14,421 nt of DNA from NCBI GenBank assembly GCA_002684695.1, contig NYVQ01000031.1:1-14421 (forward strand), written 5' to 3'. Below, one piece after another: positions 1 through 9,548 of this stretch (the first letter of the stretch is position 1; each line of letters begins with the position of its first letter). The notes under the pieces were generated by a model. It had not been told where the DNA came from. It saw nothing but the letters and a program-made list of their open reading frames with translations, and made no database searches. A program made the position numbers and the translations under genes. Source of the DNA: SAR116 cluster bacterium (lineage in GTDB: Bacteria > Pseudomonadota > Alphaproteobacteria > Puniceispirillales > GCA-002684695).

Positions 1-154
1 AATACCAATTTTTAATAATAAATATTTAATTTTAGCGTCTAAATAGATAGTTTATTTACCACCTAAAATCAATTTACGAATAATATGTTATAAAATAAAA
101 TATGTCAAACATTTATTTTGTAAAATTAAAATCAAAAAATTGAATTAATTAGTG
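1..154. other. Non-coding spacer downstream of rpoC
   Basis: No coding region is supported here. The stretch is very AT-rich. On the minus strand it contains a near-consensus promoter (80-108), and the bases from about 74 down to 1 would be the 5' leader of a gene beyond the window edge. No strong GC-rich hairpin with a U-run follows the rpoC stop, so rpoC transcription may continue into the next unit. In related bacteria rpsL-rpsG-fusA-tuf often follows rpoC, but that gene is not visible here. Confidence 0.7.
80..108 (-). promoter_or_regulatory. Candidate sigma-70 promoter after rpoC
   Basis: On the minus strand a perfect -35 box TTGACA (103-108) is followed by a 17-base spacer (86-102) and a -10 box TATTAT (80-85, five of six matches to consensus). 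Start of transcription would be near base 73, leaving a leader of at least 70 bases before the window edge. The consensus -35 and ideal spacing stand out even against the AT-rich background. Its likely target is the next operon on the same strand, possibly the rpsL group, which is inference because that gene lies outside. Confidence 0.5.
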
Positions 155-3100
155 TCAATCTGATAATTTTTCTTCAATTTCTAATTTATCATTTAATTCT
201 TTTTCAATAGCTTCTCTTTCAACTTTAATTTGTTCATCATTTTCGTTAGCAATTTTTCTGAGTTTATTCATAACACTACCTGTTCCAGCAGGTATCAATC
301 TACCAACAATGACATTTTCTTTTAAACCGTCAAGAGTATCTTGCTTTCCAGAAACCGCCGCCTCTGTTAGAACTCTGGTAGTCTCTTGAAAAGATGCGGC
401 TGAAATAAAAGATTTTGTTTGCAATGACGCTTTTGTTATTCCTAATAATAATGGTGTCGCTTTTGCGGGATTTAATTTTTTAGATATTAAATCATTATTC
501 ACATTAACCAAATCCTTTGTATATACTTGCTCCCCAACTAAATATGTCGAATCCCCAACTTCATCTATTTCGCTTTTCTGAAGCATTTGTCTTACTACTG
601 TTTCTATATGTTTATCATCTATTTTAACTCCTTGAAGTCGATATACATCTTGAACTTCCTTAATTAGATATTCTGCTAATTTTTCTAATCCAAGAATTTT
701 TAAAATGTCGTGCGGCACTGGGTTTCCATCTAATAGCATATCACCTTTGCGAACATAATCACCCTCTTGAACAGTTAACATTTTTCCCTTTGGGAGTAGT
801 AATTCAACAGCATCTTTCTCTTTATCAGAAGGTATAATTTTTATCTTTCTCTTACTTTTATAGTCAGTAGAAAATTCAATATAACCTTCTTCTTCAGCAA
901 TTATTGCAGCATCTTTAGGAATTCTTGCCTCAAATAATTCTGCAACTCTAGGAAGGCCTCCTGTAATATCGCGTGTTTTTGATGTTTCTCGAGGAATCCT
1001 TGCCAAAACATCCCCAGCACTAACTTTTTGACCATTTTCAACAGATAAAATTGCACCTGGTGACAAGAAACTTCTAGCCTCAACACCATTAGGTAAAACC
1101 ACAACATCACCTTTATCATTCCTTAAAGTGATTCTAGGCCTTAAATTTGCTCCTCCTGGCTGTGATTTCCAATCCAATACAACACTTGAACTGAAACCAG
1201 TAATCTCGTCAGTGCTTTCAAGCATTGAAACACCATCAGTTAAATCCATATAATTGGCAACACCATCAGCTTCCGTAATAATGGGAGTTGTGTATGGATC
1301 CCATTCAACAAGTTTTTGACCCGGAACAACCCCATCTCCATCATTAATAAATAACTTAGCACCATATTGTAATCTATATCTTGCTCTATCTTTTCCTTTT
1401 TCATCAGCGATAAAAAGTTCAGCTGATCGACTTAGAATAACATTGTTCCCATCTGAAGCTTTAACCGTTGATGCCGCTTCTAATCTAACTTTTCCACCTA
1501 TTGAGGATTCAATACTACTTTGCTCAGCACCTCTTTGAGCCGCCCCTCCAATGTGAAATGTTCTCATTGTTAATTGAGTTCCAGGTTCACCAATTGATTG
1601 AGCTGCAATTACACCTACAGCTTCACCAATATTTACTGGAGTTCCTCTTGCTAAATCTCTTCCGTAACAGCAACTACATATTCCAACTTTTGCCTCACAT
1701 AACAAAGGAGATCTAACAAGTATTTGATCTAAAGAAGACTTCTCGATCATATCTACCATTTCTTCGTCAATTATGTTACCTTTTGAACATATTGATAAAT
1801 TATTCGAAGTATCTTTAATCTCCTCAGCTGCAGTTCTACCTAAAACTCTGTCACCCAGTGGCTCAATAACATCTCCTCCCTCAATAACAGCTCTCATTGT
1901 AATAAAATTATCGGTTTTACAATCATCAATAGTAATTATACAATCTTGAGCCACATCAACTAGTCGCCTAGTAAGATAACCTGAATTAGCGGTTTTAAGA
2001 GCGGTGTCTGCAAGTCCTTTTCTTGCTCCATGAGTAGAATTAAAATACTCTAAAACATTTAAACCTTCTTTAAAGGAGGAAATTATTGGAGTTTCAATTA
2101 TTTCTCCTGATGGCTTAGCCATAAGTCCTCGCATGCCAGCAAGTTGCTTTATTTGAGCTTGCGATCCTCGAGCTCCAGAATGTGCCATCATCCAAACAGA
2201 ATTTACGGTTTTACCTGGTTTATCAGTGCTAATTTCATTCATCATTTCATCAGCAATTCCGTCAGTAACACGAGACCAAACATCAATAACTTTATTATAT
2301 TTTTCACCTTGAGTAATCAAACCTTCAAGAAATTGCTGCTCAAATTCTTTAACTTGTTTATCAGCTTCTTTAACCATGACTTCCTTTTTAATAGGAGTGG
2401 TTAAATCACTTATACCAAATGAAATACCAGATATACATGCTTGGTTAAATCCTAAAGCCATCATTTTATCAGCAAAAATAACTGTATCCTTTTGTCCACA
2501 GTGCCTATAAATATAGTCAATTACATTTGTAACTTGTTTTTTTGTCATTAACTGATTTAAAACATCAAAGTTGACTGAGGCATTTATAGGTAAGATTTCA
2601 GACAATTTAACACGGCCAGGTGTTGTATCAATTAATTTTATTATAGGATCCCCATCCTCAACTGGATACTCCATACGAGCTTTAATTTTAGCATGCAAAG
2701 AAATAGCATCACTTTCAAGCGCCATTAAAACCTCTGTTTTATTGGCAAATACCATTCCTTCACCTTTTTCGTTATCTCTTTCCATAGTCATAAAATATAG
2801 GCCAAGAATTATGTCTTGGGATGGCACAATTATTGGTTTACCATTCGCAGGAGATAATATGTTATTTGTAGACATCATTAAAACCCTTGCTTCAAGTTGA
2901 GCTTCAATCGATAGAGGAACATGCACAGCCATTTGGTCTCCATCAAAATCTGCATTAAATGCCGTACATACTAAAGGATGTAATCTAATAGCCTTACCTT
3001 CCACCAATATGGGTTCAAAAGCTTGAACACCCAGTCTGTGCAAAGTTGGAGCTCTATTTAACATAACTGGATGCTCCCTAATAACTTCTTCAAGAATATC

Positions 3101-4330
3101 CCAAACTTCTGGCCTATCTTTCTCAACCATCCTCTTAGCAGCTTTAATAGTTGTTGCCATTCCATACAATTCCAATTTGGCATAAATAAATGGCTTAAAT
3201 AACTCTAAGGCCATCTTTTTTGGCAGCCCACATTGATGTAGTTTAAGATTTGGGCCTACAACTATAACTGAACGCCCTGAATAGTCTACTCTTTTACCTA
3301 ACAAATTTTGCCTAAATCTACCTTGTTTACCTTTCAACATATCAGATAAAGATTTCAATGGTCTTTTATTAACACCTGTAATAACCCTGCCTCTTCGACC
3401 ATTATCAAAAAGAGCATCAACAGATTCCTGAAGCATCCTTTTCTCATTTCTAACGATGATGTCTGGAGCCTTAAGCTCAATTAATCTTTTAAGTCTATTG
3501 TTTCTATTAATAACCCTTCTATAAAGATCGTTTAAATCAGAAGTAGCAAACCTTCCTCCATCAAGAGGGACTAATGGACGTAACTCTGGCGGTATGACAG
3601 GCACAACTTCCAAAATCATCCATTCAGGCCTACTATTAGACTGGATAAAGGATTCTATAAGCTTTAATCTTTTTACTAATTTTTTCCTTTTTACCTCTGA
3701 ACCAGTTTCTTTTAACTCGACACTAACAGCATTTTTTTCCTCATCTAAGTTTATTTTAGATAGTAAATAATGAATTGCCTCAGCACCTATCATTGCCTTA
3801 AAAGAATCTTCACCAAATTCCTCTAAATTGTCGTAATAAGCTTCTTCAGACAATAATTGTCCTGATTTAAGACTTGTTAAACCTGGGTCTAAAACAACAA
3901 AATTTTCAAAATACAGAACCCTTTCCAAATCTTTTAATGTCATATCAACAAGTAGACCAATCCTTGAAGGCAAAGACTTTAAAAACCAGATATGAGCAAC
4001 GGGCGAGGCTAATTCAATATGCCCCATTCTGTCTCGTCTTACCTTTGATAAAGTAACTTCAACACCGCATTTTTCACAGATAATGCCCCTATATTTCATT
4101 CTTTTATACTTGCCACATAGACATTCATAATCTCTAACAGGGCCAAAAATTCTAGAACAAAAAAGACCATCTCTCTCTGGTTTAAAAGTCCTGTAATTTA
4201 TAGTTTCAGGTTTTTTTATTTCACCAAAAGACCAAGATCTTATCCTTTGAGGAGCTGATATAGTAACTCTTATTTGGTCAAAACTTTGAGGGCTTTGTAC
4301 TTGTGAGAAGGGATTTACAAGATCGTTCAT
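155..4330 (-). CDS. rpoC: DNA-directed RNA polymerase subunit beta'
   Basis: This is the largest core RNA polymerase subunit, which carries the catalytic magnesium site and clamp, in the cytoplasm. The 1391-residue length is close to the E. coli protein (1407). The N-terminal zinc site has C70, C72, C85 and C88. The catalytic motif NADFDGDQM gives D461, D463 and D465. The second zinc site has C797, C878, C885 and C888. The bridge-helix region lies around 770-800, and the trigger-loop segment starts in SIGEPGTQLTMRTFHIGG, about 911-928. The start ATG at 4330 has GGAG about ten bases upstream, and rpoB ends 24 bases before it, so the two are co-transcribed and probably translated from one message. 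The stop is TGA, unlike the TAA used by the other genes of the cluster. No truncation or frameshift is seen. Confidence 0.99.
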   Translation of the reverse strand: MNDLVNPFSQVQSPQSFDQIRVTISAPQRIRSWSFGEIKKPETINYRTFKPERDGLFCSRIFGPVRDYECLCGKYKRMKYRGIICEKCGVEVTLSKVRRDRMGHIELASPVAHIWFLKSLPSRIGLLVDMTLKDLERVLYFENFVVLDPGLTSLKSGQLLSEEAYYDNLEEFGEDSFKAMIGAEAIHYLLSKINLDEEKNAVSVELKETGSEVKRKKLVKRLKLIESFIQSNSRPEWMILEVVPVIPPELRPLVPLDGGRFATSDLNDLYRRVINRNNRLKRLIELKAPDIIVRNEKRMLQESVDALFDNGRRGRVITGVNKRPLKSLSDMLKGKQGRFRQNLLGKRVDYSGRSVIVVGPNLKLHQCGLPKKMALELFKPFIYAKLELYGMATTIKAAKRMVEKDRPEVWDILEEVIREHPVMLNRAPTLHRLGVQAFEPILVEGKAIRLHPLVCTAFNADFDGDQMAVHVPLSIEAQLEARVLMMSTNNILSPANGKPIIVPSQDIILGLYFMTMERDNEKGEGMVFANKTEVLMALESDAISLHAKIKARMEYPVEDGDPIIKLIDTTPGRVKLSEILPINASVNFDVLNQLMTKKQVTNVIDYIYRHCGQKDTVIFADKMMALGFNQACISGISFGISDLTTPIKKEVMVKEADKQVKEFEQQFLEGLITQGEKYNKVIDVWSRVTDGIADEMMNEISTDKPGKTVNSVWMMAHSGARGSQAQIKQLAGMRGLMAKPSGEIIETPIISSFKEGLNVLEYFNSTHGARKGLADTALKTANSGYLTRRLVDVAQDCIITIDDCKTDNFITMRAVIEGGDVIEPLGDRVLGRTAAEEIKDTSNNLSICSKGNIIDEEMVDMIEKSSLDQILVRSPLLCEAKVGICSCCYGRDLARGTPVNIGEAVGVIAAQSIGEPGTQLTMRTFHIGGAAQRGAEQSSIESSIGGKVRLEAASTVKASDGNNVILSRSAELFIADEKGKDRARYRLQYGAKLFINDGDGVVPGQKLVEWDPYTTPIITEADGVANYMDLTDGVSMLESTDEITGFSSSVVLDWKSQPGGANLRPRITLRNDKGDVVVLPNGVEARSFLSPGAILSVENGQKVSAGDVLARIPRETSKTRDITGGLPRVAELFEARIPKDAAIIAEEEGYIEFSTDYKSKRKIKIIPSDKEKDAVELLLPKGKMLTVQEGDYVRKGDMLLDGNPVPHDILKILGLEKLAEYLIKEVQDVYRLQGVKIDDKHIETVVRQMLQKSEIDEVGDSTYLVGEQVYTKDLVNVNNDLISKKLNPAKATPLLLGITKASLQTKSFISAASFQETTRVLTEAAVSGKQDTLDGLKENVIVGRLIPAGTGSVMNKLRKIANENDEQIKVEREAIEKELNDKLEIEEKLSD

Positions 4331-4354
4331 TATATAGTTACTCCTATTTAATTC

Positions 4355-7300
4355 TTAAGTTTCTGAAGAGTTCATATCTACATTCAGACCTAAAGATTTT
4401 AATTCCTTAACAAGAACATTAAAACTTTCAGGGACACCAGTTTCAAAATTATCATCGCCACGTACTATTGATTCATAGACTTTTGTTCTTCCTGACACAT
4501 CATCTGACTTAACAGTAAGCATTTCCTGGAGCGTGAAGGCTGCTCCATAAGCCTGTAAAGCCCAAACTTCCATTTCACCAAACCTTTGCCCACCAAATTG
4601 GGCTTTACCACCAAGAGGTTGTTGAGTAACCAGACTGTACGGACCAATAGAACGTGCATGAATTTTATCATCAACCAAATGATGTAACTTCAGTATGTAC
4701 TTATAACCCACCGTTACTGGTCTTGAAAATCTTTCTCCGGTTCTTCCATCAGTTAGATACTCTTGACCAGTTTCATTTAGCCCAGCAGTTTTAAGCAAAC
4801 TTCTAATATCAGCCTCTCTTGCACCGTCAAATACATCTGTACTCATTGGAACACCATCTTTTAGTTTATCTGCTACACTCAACAAATTTTCATCATCAAG
4901 TTTTTCAATAGAGGACTTATAATCTTCATCACCATAAGTTTTCTTAAATATGTCCTTTAATCCAGCAAAATCAGATGTTTTTCTTGCTTTATTTGCTTCA
5001 TCACCAATTATTTTACCCAGTCCAGATGCAGCCCAGCCAAGATGAGTTTCTAAAACTTGACCAACATTCATTCTTGAAGGCACACCCAGTGGGTTTAAAA
5101 CCACATCTACAGGTGTCCCATCGTCTAAATAAGGCATGTCCTCTAACGGCATTATTCTACTTATAACTCCTTTATTTCCATGTCTACCAGCCATTTTATC
5201 ACCTGCCTGAAGCTTTCTTTTAACAGCCACAAAGACTTTAATCATTTTCATTACACCAGGCAATAACTCGTCTCCTGATTGAAGTTTTTCAACTTTATCA
5301 CTAAAATCTAATTCTAAATTATTGAGGGCATTGTCAAAGTGCTCATTTAATAATTCCAACTGTTTCTGTTTTTTTTCATCACCAATTTCTATTTTATTCC
5401 AATCAGATTTTTTCAAATTATTAAAAAAATCCTCATTTATTTTATAGCCTTTTTTATATTCTTGAAATTCAGATGAAATCTTTTCATTAATTAAGAGTTC
5501 TTTTAATTTATTATTATAAGCTCTTTCAATAATAGTCCTCTCGTCATCTCTGTCCTTAGCAAGCCTTTCTATATCTTGTCTTTCTATAGCTCTTGCTCTT
5601 TCATCTTTTTCAAGACCTCTTCTTGAAAAAATTCGAACCTCAACAACAGTTCCACTTGCTCCAGGCGGCAATCTTAGAGAAGTATCTCTGACGTCGCTCG
5701 CTTTTTCTCCAAAAATTGCTCTTAGTAGCTTTTCTTCAGGAGTCATAGGTGTCTCACCCTTTGGGGTTACCTTGCCAACCAAAACATCACCAGCTTTAAC
5801 CTCAGCACCAACATAAACTATGCCTGCCTCATCCAAATCTTTTAGACTTTCCTCGCCAACATTAGGAATGTCTCTTGTAATATCTTCTTGACCTAATTTT
5901 GTATCACGAGCCATTACTTCAAATTCTTCTATATGAATTGATGTAAAAACATCGTCATGCACTATCCTTTCAGAAATTAAAATTGAGTCCTCAAAATTAT
6001 AGCCATTCCATGGCATGTAAGCGACTAAGACATTTTTTCCAAGAGCCAATTCCCCTTCTTCAGTCGAAGGACCATCTGCAATAATATCTCCCTTTTCAAC
6101 AAAATCTCCAACTTTAACTAACGGCCTTTGATTTACACATGTATTTTGATTTGATCTTTGAAATTTCAATAAAGAATAGATATCAACTGGTGAAACTTCT
6201 GAATTTTCATTTTCACTATATGCCCTAATAACAATTCTTGTAGCATCAACTTGGTCAACAATTCCACTTCTTTCTGCAATAATTGTAACTCCACTATCCC
6301 TAGCAACAATGGATTCCATACCAGTACCAACAAATGGGCTTTTAGAAACTAAAAGTGGAACAGCTTGTCTTTGCATATTAGACCCCATTAAAGCTCTATT
6401 TGCATCGTCATTTTCCAAAAATGGAATTAAAGCTGCAGCAACGGATACCAGTTGTTTAGGAGAAACGTCCATCATTTCTATGTTTTCAGGCTTAGCAAGG
6501 CCAATTTCACCAGCTTTTCTTACAGGAATTAATTCACCTTCAAAACTACCATCTTTTTTAAGCTCAGCGTTTGCTTGAGCAATTGTAAATCTGCCTTCTT
6601 CCATAGCAGAAATATATTCAACGTTTTTAGTTACTTTACCATTTTCAACTCTTCTATATGGCGTCTCAATGAAGCCATACTGATTAATTTTAGCGTGGGT
6701 AGCCAAAGAATTAATAAGACCAATATTCGGGCCTTCAGGTGTTTCAATTGGGCATATTCTGCCATAATGAGTTGGATGCACATCACGAACCTCGAAACCA
6801 GCTCGCTCTCTTGTTAAGCCTCCAGGACCTAACGCAGATACTCTTCTTTTATGGGTTATCTCCGATAAAGGATTTGTTTGATCCATAAATTGTGAAAGTT
6901 GTGAAGAACCAAAAAACTCTCTAACTGCAGCTGCTGCAGGTTTTGAATTTACAAGATCGTGAGGCATAACCGTATCAATTTCAACTGATCCCATTCTCTC
7001 TTTTACAGCCCTCTCCATTCTTAACAATCCAACACGATACTGGTTTTCCATAAGTTCACCAACAGATCTAACTCTCCTGTTACCCAAATGATCAATATCA
7101 TCAATATCACCACGGCCATCTTTCAAACCAACCAAAACTTTAACAATTTCAAAAATATCTTCTCTCTTTAAAATTCTTACATCGTCACTCGTGTTAAGAT
7201 TAAGCCTATTGTTCATTTTAACTCTACCAACGCTTGATAAATCGTATCTATCAGCATCAAAGAAGAGACCATTAAATAAAGCCTCAGCTGATTCAATAGT

Positions 7301-8536
7301 TGGGGGCTCTCCTGGCCTCATAACTCTATAAATATCAATTAAAGCCTCATCTCTATTTGTATTTTTATCAACAGATAAGGTGTTTCTAATCCAAGGACCA
7401 AAATGAACATTATCAATGAAAAGAATTTCAATTTCATTGTAACCTTCTGAGTTAATTAAATCTAATTTTTCTTGGTCAATTTGGTCACCAGCTTCTATTA
7501 AAACTTCGCCTGTATTCAAGTTAATCGTATCATTAGCAATAAACTTGTCTAGTAACTCTTCCTCTAATACTCTTATAAATTTTAGGCCATTTTCTGATAA
7601 TTTCTTAATCGACCTAGGCGTCAATCTTTCTCCTGATTTAACAAGAACTTTACCTGTGTCAGCATCAACTAAATCTCTTGAAATCTTTGAAGGCCTGATC
7701 CTGTCAGCATTAAATGAAGTTTTCCAACCCTCTTTATCTTTTAAATAAACATCTTTTTCATAAAAATAATTAAGAAGATCTTCAGGAGCATAACCACTAA
7801 CCTTTGATCTATCTATTTCAGATTCTGAAATGTCATTTTCATGTAAAAATTTTTCACTTTCTTCGTTAAGCAAAGACATTAACAAAGTTGTGGCGGGAAG
7901 TTTTCTTCTTCTATCAATTCTTACATTTAAAATATCTTTAGTATCAAATTCAAAATCTAACCAAGAGCCTCTGTATGGAATAACTCTTGCTGCAAATAGA
8001 AACTTACCAGAAGCATGAGTTTTTCCCCTATCATGGTCAAAAAATACACCTGGCGAACGGTGCATTTGAGAAACAATAACTCTTTCGGTACCATTAACTA
8101 CAAAGGTACCGTTCTCAGTCATTAGAGGTATATCTCCCATATAAACATCTTGCTCTTTAATATCTCTTAATGTTTTAGCTTCTGTATCCTCATCAATATC
8201 CCAAACCTCAAGACGCATGGTTACACGAAGAGCAGAAGCAAATGTTAAGCCTCTTTGTTGGCACTCTTCAACATCATATTTAGGCTTCTCTAAACTATAT
8301 GAAACGTAGTTTAAATTGGCTCTTCCAGCAAAGTCATTTATTGGGAAAACTGATCTAAATACAGCTTCCAAACCCACATCCTCTCTATCAGCAGGGTCAA
8401 TATACATTTGAAGAAAAGATTTATATGACTCCCTTTGAACCTCAATAAGGTTAGGCATCTCAATAATTTTTTTAATTTTACTGAAACTTCTTCTTATTCT
8501 TCTGTTTGACGTGAATGATTTTAAGCTTGAAGGCAT
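4355..8536 (-). CDS. rpoB: DNA-directed RNA polymerase subunit beta
   Basis: This is the second large core polymerase subunit, forming one side of the active-site cleft and binding rifampicin. It has 1393 residues, longer than E. coli RpoB (1342) and in the range expected for alphaproteobacteria. The rifampicin cluster runs from about G543 to S567. Residues equivalent to E. coli Q513, D516, H526 and S531 are unchanged (Q549, D552, H562, S567), so sensitivity is predicted at this site. The motif GDKMAGRHGNKG lies at about 1112-1123 and GEMEVWALQAYGAA begins at about 1320; both belong to the conserved C-terminal core. A lysine- and glutamate-rich charged segment sits shortly before GDKMAGRHGNKG, where lineage-specific insertions occur in proteobacterial RpoB. 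The start at 8536 has only a weak AAAG-type ribosome site. A 97-base gap with a terminator-like hairpin separates it from rplL. Confidence 0.99.
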   Translation of the reverse strand: MPSSLKSFTSNRRIRRSFSKIKKIIEMPNLIEVQRESYKSFLQMYIDPADREDVGLEAVFRSVFPINDFAGRANLNYVSYSLEKPKYDVEECQQRGLTFASALRVTMRLEVWDIDEDTEAKTLRDIKEQDVYMGDIPLMTENGTFVVNGTERVIVSQMHRSPGVFFDHDRGKTHASGKFLFAARVIPYRGSWLDFEFDTKDILNVRIDRRRKLPATTLLMSLLNEESEKFLHENDISESEIDRSKVSGYAPEDLLNYFYEKDVYLKDKEGWKTSFNADRIRPSKISRDLVDADTGKVLVKSGERLTPRSIKKLSENGLKFIRVLEEELLDKFIANDTINLNTGEVLIEAGDQIDQEKLDLINSEGYNEIEILFIDNVHFGPWIRNTLSVDKNTNRDEALIDIYRVMRPGEPPTIESAEALFNGLFFDADRYDLSSVGRVKMNNRLNLNTSDDVRILKREDIFEIVKVLVGLKDGRGDIDDIDHLGNRRVRSVGELMENQYRVGLLRMERAVKERMGSVEIDTVMPHDLVNSKPAAAAVREFFGSSQLSQFMDQTNPLSEITHKRRVSALGPGGLTRERAGFEVRDVHPTHYGRICPIETPEGPNIGLINSLATHAKINQYGFIETPYRRVENGKVTKNVEYISAMEEGRFTIAQANAELKKDGSFEGELIPVRKAGEIGLAKPENIEMMDVSPKQLVSVAAALIPFLENDDANRALMGSNMQRQAVPLLVSKSPFVGTGMESIVARDSGVTIIAERSGIVDQVDATRIVIRAYSENENSEVSPVDIYSLLKFQRSNQNTCVNQRPLVKVGDFVEKGDIIADGPSTEEGELALGKNVLVAYMPWNGYNFEDSILISERIVHDDVFTSIHIEEFEVMARDTKLGQEDITRDIPNVGEESLKDLDEAGIVYVGAEVKAGDVLVGKVTPKGETPMTPEEKLLRAIFGEKASDVRDTSLRLPPGASGTVVEVRIFSRRGLEKDERARAIERQDIERLAKDRDDERTIIERAYNNKLKELLINEKISSEFQEYKKGYKINEDFFNNLKKSDWNKIEIGDEKKQKQLELLNEHFDNALNNLELDFSDKVEKLQSGDELLPGVMKMIKVFVAVKRKLQAGDKMAGRHGNKGVISRIMPLEDMPYLDDGTPVDVVLNPLGVPSRMNVGQVLETHLGWAASGLGKIIGDEANKARKTSDFAGLKDIFKKTYGDEDYKSSIEKLDDENLLSVADKLKDGVPMSTDVFDGAREADIRSLLKTAGLNETGQEYLTDGRTGERFSRPVTVGYKYILKLHHLVDDKIHARSIGPYSLVTQQPLGGKAQFGGQRFGEMEVWALQAYGAAFTLQEMLTVKSDDVSGRTKVYESIVRGDDNFETGVPESFNVLVKELKSLGLNVDMNSSET

Positions 8537-8583
8537 ACTACTTAACTTTCTTTAAAGAATTAATAAATAACTTATTTAATTAC

Positions 8584-8629
8584 AAAAATAATCTCAGCTA
8601 AATAATTATAATTTACTCAGCTGAGATTA
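8584..8629 (-). terminator. rplL-rpoB hairpin, likely partial terminator/attenuator
   Basis: On the minus strand an 11-base-pair perfect stem (arms 8619-8629 and 8589-8599, TAATCTCAGCT with AGCTGAGATTA) encloses a 19-base loop. It is followed immediately by TTTTT (8584-8588). The hairpin begins four bases after the rplL stop codon. Shape and placement fit an intrinsic terminator. rpoB and rpoC lie downstream with no clear new promoter, so partial read-through is the most sensible reading. An attenuator in the same intergenic position is known in E. coli, where it lowers rpoBC expression relative to L7/L12. Confidence 0.75.
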
Positions 8630-8633
8630 AAAT

Positions 8634-9020
8634 TTATTTAATTTCGACTGAAGCACCAGCTTCTTCTAATTTTTTCTTAATTTCATCTGCTTCATCCTTA
8701 GAAGCACCCTCTTTTACTGGCTTAGGAGCAGCTTCAACTAAATCTTTAGCTTCCTTAAGACCTAATCCTGTAACAGATCTCACTTCTTTAATAACATTGA
8801 TTTTTTTATCACCTATTGCAGATAATATAACATCAAATTCTGTTTTTTCAGCCCCTGCATCACCAGCCCCTGCATCAGCACCAGCTGCACCAGGAGCAGC
8901 TACAGCAACAGCAGCAGCAGCCGTTACACCCCATTTTTCTTCAAGAGCTTTTGATAGCTCAGCAGCTTCCATAACTGTTAAATTTGATAATTCATCAACA
9001 ATTTTTTCTATATTTGCCAT
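8634..9020 (-). CDS. rplL: 50S ribosomal protein L7/L12
   Basis: This is the flexible stalk protein that recruits translational GTPases to the ribosome and is present in several copies bound to L10. It has 128 residues, near the family norm of about 120-130. The N-terminal dimerisation and L10-binding helices span about 1-33. An Ala/Gly-rich hinge covers about 34-57. The globular C-terminal domain runs from about 59 to 128 and contains the conserved segment VTGLGLKEAKDLVE (about 83-96), which contacts elongation factors. The start ATG at 9020 has AGGAG eight bases upstream. rplJ ends 21 bases before it. The hinge contains a short internal duplication, listed separately. The gene is followed at once by a terminator-like hairpin. 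Confidence 0.98.
   Translation of the reverse strand: MANIEKIVDELSNLTVMEAAELSKALEEKWGVTAAAAVAVAAPGAAGADAGAGDAGAEKTEFDVILSAIGDKKINVIKEVRSVTGLGLKEAKDLVEAAPKPVKEGASKDEADEIKKKLEEAGASVEIK
8849..8877 (-). repeat. 15-base-period tandem duplication in the rplL hinge
   Basis: The plus-strand 14-mer CAGCCCCTGCATCA occurs at 8849-8862 and again at 8864-8877, a 15-base period. It encodes DAGAG followed by DAGAE (residues 49-58) in the L7/L12 hinge. The frame is preserved, so the hinge is lengthened by five residues relative to a single copy. Replication slippage in an Ala/Gly linker is the likely origin. Confidence 0.7.
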
Positions 9021-9041
9021 TTTTATTTCTCCTTAATATTT

Positions 9042-9548
9042 TTATTGTTTTGCCTTTGCATTGAATACATTTACAAGTTTAGTTGCGGGAGCAACTGTTA
9101 AACTTGCTAATTTTTGCGAAGGCGATTTAATTAAACCAATAAGTTTTGCTCTAAGCTCATCAAGTGAAGGTAGTGAAGCCAACTGTTCAACTTCATCAAT
9201 AGAAAGAACTTTTCCATCAATACCTCCTCCAAGTATAGATAACTTATCATTATTTTTTGCAAATTTAGATACGGTCTTAGGAGCACTTACAGGATCATTA
9301 GAAACAGCAATAGCTGTTGGTCCTGTAAATAAATCACTAATATTCTCATATTTAGTATCCTTAAGCGCCAATTTCACAATTCTATTTTTTGCAACTTGGT
9401 ACTTAGCCCCTGCTTCACGCATTTTTACTCGCAAATCGGTACTCTCACCAACAGTTAAACCTACTTGTTTAGTTACTACAACTACACCAGCGTCGTTAAA
9501 AGTCGAATTAAGCTTTTTGATCAGTTCTGCTTTTTCTTCTCTATTCAC
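9042..9548 (-). CDS. rplJ: 50S ribosomal protein L10
   Basis: L10 forms the base of the ribosomal stalk, binding 23S rRNA and the L7/L12 dimers, and represses its own operon through the leader RNA. With a GTG start at 9548 the protein has 168 residues and begins NREEKAELIKKLNS after the initiator, as is usual for the family. GGAG (9556-9559) lies seven bases before this GTG. The ATG further upstream at 9605 is in frame but lies inside the structured leader, adds 19 residues atypical of L10, and has no suitable ribosome site, so it is rejected. Family segments include KNRIVKLAL and FTGPTAIAVS. The C-terminal helix that would bind L7/L12 ends in NAKAKQ. rplL follows after 21 bases. Confidence 0.97.
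   Translation of the reverse strand: MNREEKAELIKKLNSTFNDAGVVVVTKQVGLTVGESTDLRVKMREAGAKYQVAKNRIVKLALKDTKYENISDLFTGPTAIAVSNDPVSAPKTVSKFAKNNDKLSILGGGIDGKVLSIDEVEQLASLPSLDELRAKLIGLIKSPSQKLASLTVAPATKLVNVFNAKAKQ

Noticed and set aside
109..154. Possible terminator after rpoC
   Set aside because: Only short AT inverted repeats with mismatches are present and no convincing stem precedes a U-run.
543..560. Rifampicin-resistance substitutions in RpoB (coordinates given as protein residues 543-560 and onward to 567)
   Set aside because: Q549, D552, H562 and S567 match the sensitive E. coli residues. The N518-to-T and I530-to-V equivalents are conservative or lineage-typical.
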